Assembly (NCBI GenBank): GCA_040255675.1
Contig: JBDZVM010000049.1
Coordinates: 1-26,713 of the forward strand
From: JBDZVM01 sp040255675
GTDB taxonomy: Bacteria > Actinomycetota > Actinomycetes > Acidothermales > Acidothermaceae
Length of the DNA stretch: 26,713 bases
Reading direction: 5' to 3'
The notes under the pieces are model-generated. The model did no database searches and was not told the origin of the DNA. It saw only the letters and a list, made by a program, of their open reading frames with translations. Below are positions 25,419 to 26,713 of this stretch, in pieces. Each line of letters begins with the position of its first letter. Within the stretch, counting starts at the first letter, position 1. The translations under genes and the position numbers were made by a program.

Positions 25419-26210
25419 ATGGGCTACGACCTGAACATGCGCGTGTGGCGCGGCGACGAAGACGGCGGCGCCCTCGTCGATTACACGGTTCCCGTCGAAG
25501 AAGGCGAAGTCGTGCTCGACGCGATCCATCGCTTGCAGGCCACCCAGGTGGGCGACCTCGCCGTCCGCTGGAACTGCAAAGCCGGCAAGTGCGGTTCGTG
25601 CAGCGCCGAAATCAACGGATACCCGCGACTGATGTGCATGACTCGGCTGTCGATATTCGACCCGAGCGAGACCATCACCGTGACCCCGATGCGCACCTTC
25701 CCGGTAATTCGCGACCTCGTCACCGACGTCTCGTTCAACTACGAAAAGGCCAAGCAGGTGCCGGAATTCAATCCGCCTGCCGACTTGAAGCCCGGCGAAT
25801 ACCGCATGCAACAAGTCGACGTCGAGCGCTCGCAAGAATTCCGCAAGTGCATCGAATGCTTCCTTTGCCAAAACGTGTGCCACGTGATTCGCGACCACGA
25901 AGACAACAAGAAGCACTTCGCCGGCCCGCGGTTCTTCATCAGGTACGCCGAACTCGACATGCACCCACTCGACACCCTTGACCGCAAGGAATTGCTGCGC
26001 GACGAGCAAGGTCTCGGCATGTGCAACATCACCAAGTGCTGCACCGAGGTCTGCCCCGAGCACATCAAAATCACCGACAACGCGATCATCCCGATGAAAG
26101 AACGCGTGGTCGACGTCAAGCTCGACCCGGTCACGAAGTTCTTGCGGCGCCGGCGCAACCCCGAGCAAGAGCGCACGCCGGCGAAGAACCCCGCGCCGCC
26201 CACTGCCTAG
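25419..26210 (+). CDS. sdhB: Succinate dehydrogenase iron-sulfur subunit
   Basis: A 263-residue protein that carries electrons from SdhA to the membrane quinone. The plant-type 2Fe-2S site is C53, C58, C61 and C73 (CKAGKCGSCSAEING). The 4Fe-4S/3Fe-4S region has CIECFLCQNVC (C144, C147, C150, C154) and CNITKCCTEVCP (C202, C207, C208, C212). The C-terminus is a basic, proline-rich tail. ATG 25419 follows the sdhA stop by a single base, so the two are coupled. After the stop only 28 bases separate it from the convergent mutT-type gene; no clear terminator hairpin is seen there. Confidence 0.96.
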   Translation: MGYDLNMRVWRGDEDGGALVDYTVPVEEGEVVLDAIHRLQATQVGDLAVRWNCKAGKCGSCSAEINGYPRLMCMTRLSIFDPSETITVTPMRTFPVIRDLVTDVSFNYEKAKQVPEFNPPADLKPGEYRMQQVDVERSQEFRKCIECFLCQNVCHVIRDHEDNKKHFAGPRFFIRYAELDMHPLDTLDRKELLRDEQGLGMCNITKCCTEVCPEHIKITDNAIIPMKERVVDVKLDPVTKFLRRRRNPEQERTPAKNPAPPTA

Positions 26211-26238
26211 CCGGTCACGTTTTTCACAGCGCCAGCGC

Positions 26239-26646
<408 letters not shown>

Positions 26647-26654
26647 GACCAGCT

Positions 26655-26713
26655 ACTTTGTCAGACTCTGTCTGACGGGCAGACTTTGTCAGACTCTGTC
26701 TGACGGGCAGACT
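26655..26713. repeat. 28-bp tandem repeat with perfect internal palindrome, cut by window edge
   Basis: Units 26655-26682 and 26683-26710 are identical, and the first three bases of a third follow. Each unit contains GTCAGAC-TCT-GTCTGAC (26660-26676 and 26688-26704), a perfect seven-base inverted repeat around three bases. The region is less GC-rich than its surroundings and lies directly upstream of the Nudix gene, so it probably holds regulator binding sites for that gene, for a divergent gene beyond the edge, or both. Confidence 0.92.

Noticed and set aside
26655..26713. CRISPR array
   Set aside because: The units are directly abutting identical 28-mers with no variable spacers.

Overview
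The window is high-GC, densely coded DNA from an actinomycete-type bacterium. The main evidence is a mycothiol-pathway deacetylase (mshB), a mycobacterial Sdh1-type three-gene succinate dehydrogenase operon, small actinobacterial families (DUF6113, DUF5808, AbiEi/DUF559), many GTG starts and long open antisense frames typical of high GC. Genus cannot be told from the sequence. There are no rRNA or tRNA genes, CRISPR arrays or recognisable insertion sequences. No gene-free stretch exceeds about 250 bases.

Region 1 (1-9523, minus strand) is a signal-transduction block. A very large multi-sensor protein, with an RsbW-like ATPase at its N-terminus and a SpoIIE/PP2C phosphatase at its C-terminus, is followed by a small DUF6113-like membrane protein, a CheW-like adaptor, a membrane-embedded MCP without an extracellular sensor domain, a hybrid CheA with a receiver domain, and a receiver protein that runs off the left edge. 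This looks like a Frz/Chp-style alternative-function chemosensory pathway rather than flagellar chemotaxis. Two of its gene junctions carry short tandem repeats built around stop codons.

Region 2 (9722-13898, minus) is a probable four-gene operon: zinc-dependent alcohol dehydrogenase, NAD(P)-binding epimerase-type SDR, a four-cluster ferredoxin subunit of the formate dehydrogenase beta type, and an NrfD-type membrane quinone-reacting subunit. No molybdopterin catalytic subunit is present. A 14-bp-stem GC-only hairpin separates this operon from a divergent membrane AAA/FtsH-like protease (14002-15942).

Region 3 (16127-20581) has mshB divergent from a dipeptidyl-peptidase-IV-like serine peptidase, a convergent overlapping DUF5808 gene, and an AbiEi/DUF559 nuclease-fold gene bracketed by two copies of a 53-54 bp palindrome. 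This gene-plus-palindromes unit is the best candidate here for an undescribed (possibly mobile) element.

Region 4 (20601-26713) is housekeeping: typA/bipA (possibly leaderless), a divergent sdh operon (anchor, flavoprotein, iron-sulfur protein), and a MutT-type Nudix hydrolase. A 28-bp tandem repeat containing a perfect operator-like palindrome lies just upstream of the mutT start and continues off the right edge.
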